From Styela clava (taxonomy: Eukaryota > Chordata > Ascidiacea > Stolidobranchia > Styelidae): DNA of 64,000 nucleotides. This document shows positions 59,661 to 64,000 of the stretch, one piece after another. The notes beneath the pieces were generated by a model. It saw only the letters and a program-made list of their open reading frames with translations. It made no database searches and was not told where the DNA came from. The stretch spans positions 20,837,001-20,901,000 of the forward strand of contig NC_135254.1 in assembly GCF_964204865.1 (NCBI RefSeq), read 5' to 3'. Position 1 is the stretch's first letter; each line of letters opens with the position of its first letter. The translations under genes were made by a program, and so were the position numbers.

Positions 59661-62600
59661 TTAATCTGTGTTTGATTTTGACTCTAAGTTATAGATTCTT
59701 AGTTTTAGATCCGTTTCCGTTGCAATGTGTTCTGCCATCATTCGTGAAAATTGAAGTCGTAATTTCTGAAGCGATTTCTCTAACCGGTCGTATTTTTGAA
59801 CAATATCTGCGAGAACTGAATCTTCTTCGTCCTTAATTGAACAATAAAAGCATTATAAAAGGAAGATATTTGTGTAATTGAACCATCTTATCTTTTGCAA
59901 AAGGTATAATATGGGAACGCAGTTAGGATGACGTAGACAATTGTTATGTAGTTAACGAAGCACAGTAAAATTGAGTCGCAGTTTTTGCTACTTCATGGCA
60001 GCTCCTGCCACAAACGAACTTGGCGTCTCTTGGCATGGTTTTATGGCGCTATACAGTAATCAGTATTACCGGTATATTCACAACGTCATGTACCAGATTT
60101 TTGTTTATCGTGCAGAATTATATCTACTTAAACCTGAAACCTAACCCTAAATCCATCAAAACTGTATCCATAAGAAAAATGTTCCAACTTACCCAATATT
60201 TGTCACCACTAGCAGGTGCAGCCCTGCCCTGGTTACGGAAGCAAAAGTTTACCCACCATTAGTTTTCAATTTGCTGCCGTGGTACCGGCATCTCGCCATT
60301 AGTTTGTGGAAGCTAAAAAGCCAGTCGCCGTGGTTTGGCCATAGTGGCCATGGTTTCAGACGCCCGGCAGCTTCAGACGCCACAAAATACTTAAAACTGC
60401 ACTCAGTAAAAATGGTAAGTCTGTATCTAATAATAGTTAAATTGTACTTACGTCTTTAACTGCATTATCGACGAGTCCGTCTTTCATCAACATTTGCCTT
60501 CCGTTAGCTTCTAATACTTTTTTAGCTTCAGGATAATCGGCCAGTACTTGTAATAAATCATCTTTGGATAGACAAAATAAATCCGAGTATCTGCAAGTAT
60601 AATATCACTCCATACTGTAGCAAGTGCAACACGATCTTTATAAACTGATCAATATTCATCATGCTACAATTTTTGTAACATTTTTTGCGAAATTAGCTCG
60701 AGTCAATAAATATATATAATATTGATGAGAAATGGAATTTCATGATTCTATGCTCAGCGTGATCAGCGAACCATTGTTTGCTCTCTGGTACGCACCGATC
60801 ATTCACGAAATTTCAAATAATTAAAAAATGAATATGTTTGTTCTCACCCAAGACTTTTCACGTTAGCAGTTCTGCGATTTCCTGTTTTATTTCCGGGAAT
60901 ATTAAGGATACTGATTTCCCCAAAGTACGCTCCATCTCCAAGTACGCATAACTGCGTTACGCCGTCGTCTGCCATAACTGCTAGTTTACCTGCTCAAACG
61001 GTCTTCGATTATTCAAAGATATATATATTCAACCATAGGCTATAGTAGATTTATTTTGAAGAAATTATATTATTATGATATTGTTAGTTTATAGTGCGTT
61101 ACCAATACACGAATGTATACAAACCTTCTTTTACAATGTACATTTCTTTGCCAATATCTCCCTTCCTGCAAATATAATCTCCTGGACTGAACACTTGAGG
61201 ACTGAGTCTCAGAACGAGTTCAATGAGTAAACCAGGTTCACAATCCTGAAAAAGGGAGACAAAATATTGACTGAAAAGTGTTCAAATTCCTATCAGAAGT
61301 AACCAACGAGGCAAACGGTCAATTATTCTTTAGAATTTAGATAACCCTTCTGTTTGTAAAGTTAGTAGATACTACACTTATTAGGGTCTGTGGTTCATGA
61401 GTCACGTGACATTTCTAAACGTGTCAGGAACGCCCCTCGAATATAGTTTACTAGTCTAGGAAGTATATTGAGTTGATACATCGGACACGTGCTATTCTAA
61501 GACCCTGACCACGAATCATACGTTGAAGTGATTGCCTATTATCCTTTCTCGTGATATGGGAATTACCAAATTGTTCAAAAGAGTTATACTCTATATTAAT
61601 AAACTAGAGCTATTGTGAGCTAGATTTTATCTCCCCTGATACCAACTCTATTGCAGTTTACTGCTAATCTAATTAAGCGTTCCACAAATATTTGTTACCT
61701 TACCCGAAACAGCGATACTCTTTTCAATGTTTCTAAATGAACGTTGATAGCTATTTCAGCTCTAAGTTTATCAGGAAGTGTTGAGAGTATTTTACGTTCG
61801 TCGGCAGATTTTTTATTTGTTCGTAAGTAGTCGAACCATTTTATCACTCGTTGTTGAAGGGAATTACTAACTTCCCGAAACTGAAAATAATACATTAGAA
61901 ATTTATCAATATATTTTATTGGTACTGGGACAAATTAATGACGTTTTTTTTTATTCAAAACATAAGTATATATTTAAATTCGAATAAAATAATTTGACCC
62001 AAATAACGTAAAAAATTTATCGAATTTGAGTTGATATAAATCCTCTTATTGTGTGATGTCACACGATTAACGTTCTAAAAGCAACTGAAACAAATACATA
62101 CATTTAGGTATTCTAACGTTTATTGTTTTTTTTGTAGACATCTTATGCTGTTATCTGATCTTCGACATGTGAATTTTACATAATATTAAGAGTTTAAAAT
62201 GATCATTCATTTCATTATGATTACATTCTTCATATGATACTGTGATATAAGATGCCACCTGCATGTATTGTTTCACTGCGTCCATTCGGCTTTGAAATTC
62301 AGTTTTTGCGGCATTCATATTGCTAATCATTGAACCAACATTACCAACAATAGTTGCGAATATCAGAACTCCAATGAGAAAATCAAAGATCTGTAAAATA
62401 AAATTGAAAATACATTAATATCACCCATGACTGTGACAAAATGTTTACATATTTTTTGTTCTATTCTATTCATTTGGCTCACCCGAAGACATATTAGAGA
62501 TTTACAAGCATTGAAAACGTTGACGATTGTTCTCAGCAAATTAGCACGTGTGGTATGATTTTTACTCCTTGAAACAAAATTCTCCGTTTATCTAAAATCA

Positions 62601-63842
62601 GGAAATAAATAACATAACTACCATTCAAACCTGAAATACATATTCAATGTCTTGTTCTGGCGTTGGGGTTTCTCCAATTGTTGTCATGGTAATTGTTGAC
62701 CAATAAACGCTGTAGATGTATTTTCGAGAAAGGGTGTTGTAGGGATATATTGTTACATTTGGATAAACCCACCCGTCAGTTCCAAACCTTAAGAAAATAT
62801 TTTTTCTCTTAGAACTTTATAACAAAACGAAAAAATTATCGCAAGTAATATAAAGTTATTTTCTAAAATGATAACACGGAACTTGATGAGCTTACATTTA
62901 CATAAAGAGCGTGAACAATATGTGAATTTGTATCATGAAATAAAAATTATAAGGCTGACTTTTCTCGATGCAAACCAGAACACTCACCCAATAGCACTGG
63001 ATAGAGCATAATAAATGCATGCGTTCCAGTGGATAATAACGATAATATACAGCACAAGAATCGATATTCGAAAAAAATTTGGAAAAGCCGTTCTAGTTTC
63101 TGCACGTTCGAAAAATTCGAATGCTCGAGAAAATCGAAGAATTCGAATCAGTCTGCAAAATAAATAGGAATAAAAATAAATGGTCAAGCCATACTTCAAC
63201 GAATGAAATATTGAATTACAATTAGCAGCGCTCACTGTCACAAAATATATTTATTTAATCCAAACACTAAAATTTATGTGTTCAGTTCAGTTCACTTTTT
63301 CATTCAATCAATTCTAAAAAGTCGCTAGAACATTTGCGGATTTATAAAATCTACTATCTTTTACAAAAAACAGAATCCATCCAGTTTATCTTTGCCAAAT
63401 TCGATTAGCGAGAGTTTCAATCCAAGATGTTTAACCTGCGAATCCAACATACCGGTACCTAGGTCCAAATTCCGAACTGATAGGGCATACACTATCCATT
63501 TCGTCGTGGCTATTATATTTTATTTAATTCCTATATTATTGTCATTTTTATTATTTTACGAGTAATTTGATGAATTATTTGAATATATTTTTTGCTATTT
63601 GGTGTTTTTATTTGGTGATTATCCGTTGTATTTTATGGCATTGAAATAAATAAATAAGTTATCCGCAAATAAATAAATATTTATATTCAAATACCTGCAT
63701 ATTGATACATTAGAACCTATAAAAATATACAAGATATCCGTTGGTAAAATTGATACAACATCGAATTTGAATTGCAAACTCTTTTTATAGCGTTGTTTCA
63801 ACCTTTCCGTGTCTTGAACCAGCATACCTTGTTCCAGAAATC
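59661..63842 (-). CDS. Cyclic-nucleotide-gated cation channel, CNGA type (5' part outside or unresolved)
   Basis: About 450 residues from S2/S3 to the stop of a plasma-membrane channel opened by cyclic nucleotide. Minus-strand exons: 63695-63842, 62988-63152, 62631-62787, 62259-62390, 61704-61880, 61125-61245, 60848-60989, 60452-60590, 59661-59831 (stop TAA). All junctions keep frame. [11 protein letters not shown] and [12 protein letters not shown] cover the S2-S3 region. S4 is [12 protein letters not shown]5 [16 protein letters not shown], and the pore filter TTIGETPTP has the conserved Glu. S6 is [17 protein letters not shown]. The C-linker has [14 protein letters not shown] and [15 protein letters not shown]. 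The cyclic-nucleotide domain has [27 protein letters not shown] and GNRRTA, with the Thr linked to cGMP preference, then [12 protein letters not shown] and MKDGLVD. A C-terminal coiled coil (about 45 residues) fits the CNGA trimerising zipper. The first exons lie right of the window. Confidence 0.95.
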
Positions 63843-64000
63843 CTTGAAATATAAATACAGAACAAAGAGTTGGTTAACAAAAATATTCATACAATAGATC
63901 AGATTTGTTGAGGAGAATTTCATATAGTAGTAATGCGGGATTAATAGTATCGAGGAAAGAGCAATCGTCGTGGTATACAAAGAGCTTTCTAAAACTATCC

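Noticed and set aside
60020-60262. 80-residue open frame on the plus strand
   Set aside because: It lies in an intron of the CNG channel on the other strand, has no recognisable domain or splice context and fits chance.

Overview
This is a eukaryotic, animal window of about 64 kb, AT-rich, with short exons separated by GT-AG introns and dense small transposable elements. The gene set (mitoguardin, PET100, class 2 DHODH, HDHD5, a CNGA-type channel and a cluster of astacin proteases with ShKT tails) places it in a metazoan. Low GC, modest introns and many tiny non-autonomous elements suggest a marine invertebrate, perhaps an ascidian tunicate. That placement is inference and I hold it at about 50%. 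All gene models below were built by hand, joining exons by reading frame, splice signals and family similarity.

Layout. Positions 1-4961 are non-coding, apart from a possible 28-nt first coding exon at the left edge. They hold a tandem duplication (2478-3567 and 3568-5513) that reaches into the 3' end of HDHD5. HDHD5, a mitochondrial HAD-family hydrolase, is on the minus strand at 4962-7543 and its first exon is not found. From 7.6 to 19.2 kb I see no gene, but a cluster of hAT-like elements lies there, some nested and with perfect 8-bp target duplications. From 19.2 to 32.0 kb three plus-strand genes follow one another: PET100-like (complex IV assembly), an intronless DHODH (pyrimidine synthesis) and a 15-exon mitoguardin (outer membrane fusion and lipid-transfer contact protein). 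All three products are mitochondrial.

From 34.3 to 58.4 kb there are three secreted astacin metalloprotease genes: A on the minus strand (34304-38787), B on the plus strand (43428-47552) and C on the minus strand (49346-58440). They share one architecture: signal peptide, a 6-Cys antistasin-like module with identical spacing, a short propeptide with a changed aspartate-switch motif, a catalytic domain, and one or two C-terminal ShKT domains. C carries a Ser/Thr-rich linker split over five tiny phase-1 exons. From 59.7 kb to the right edge is the 3' part (S2/S3 to stop) of a minus-strand cyclic-nucleotide-gated channel.

The repeats are a second theme. They include a MITE family with GGNGCTCC ends and 8-bp target duplications (six copies), a family made of degenerate copies of a short TTTGCACCC-type unit in opposing arms, a 1.3-kb near-perfect foldback inside an intron of astacin C, tRNA-derived SINE-like elements and at least nine hAT-like elements.
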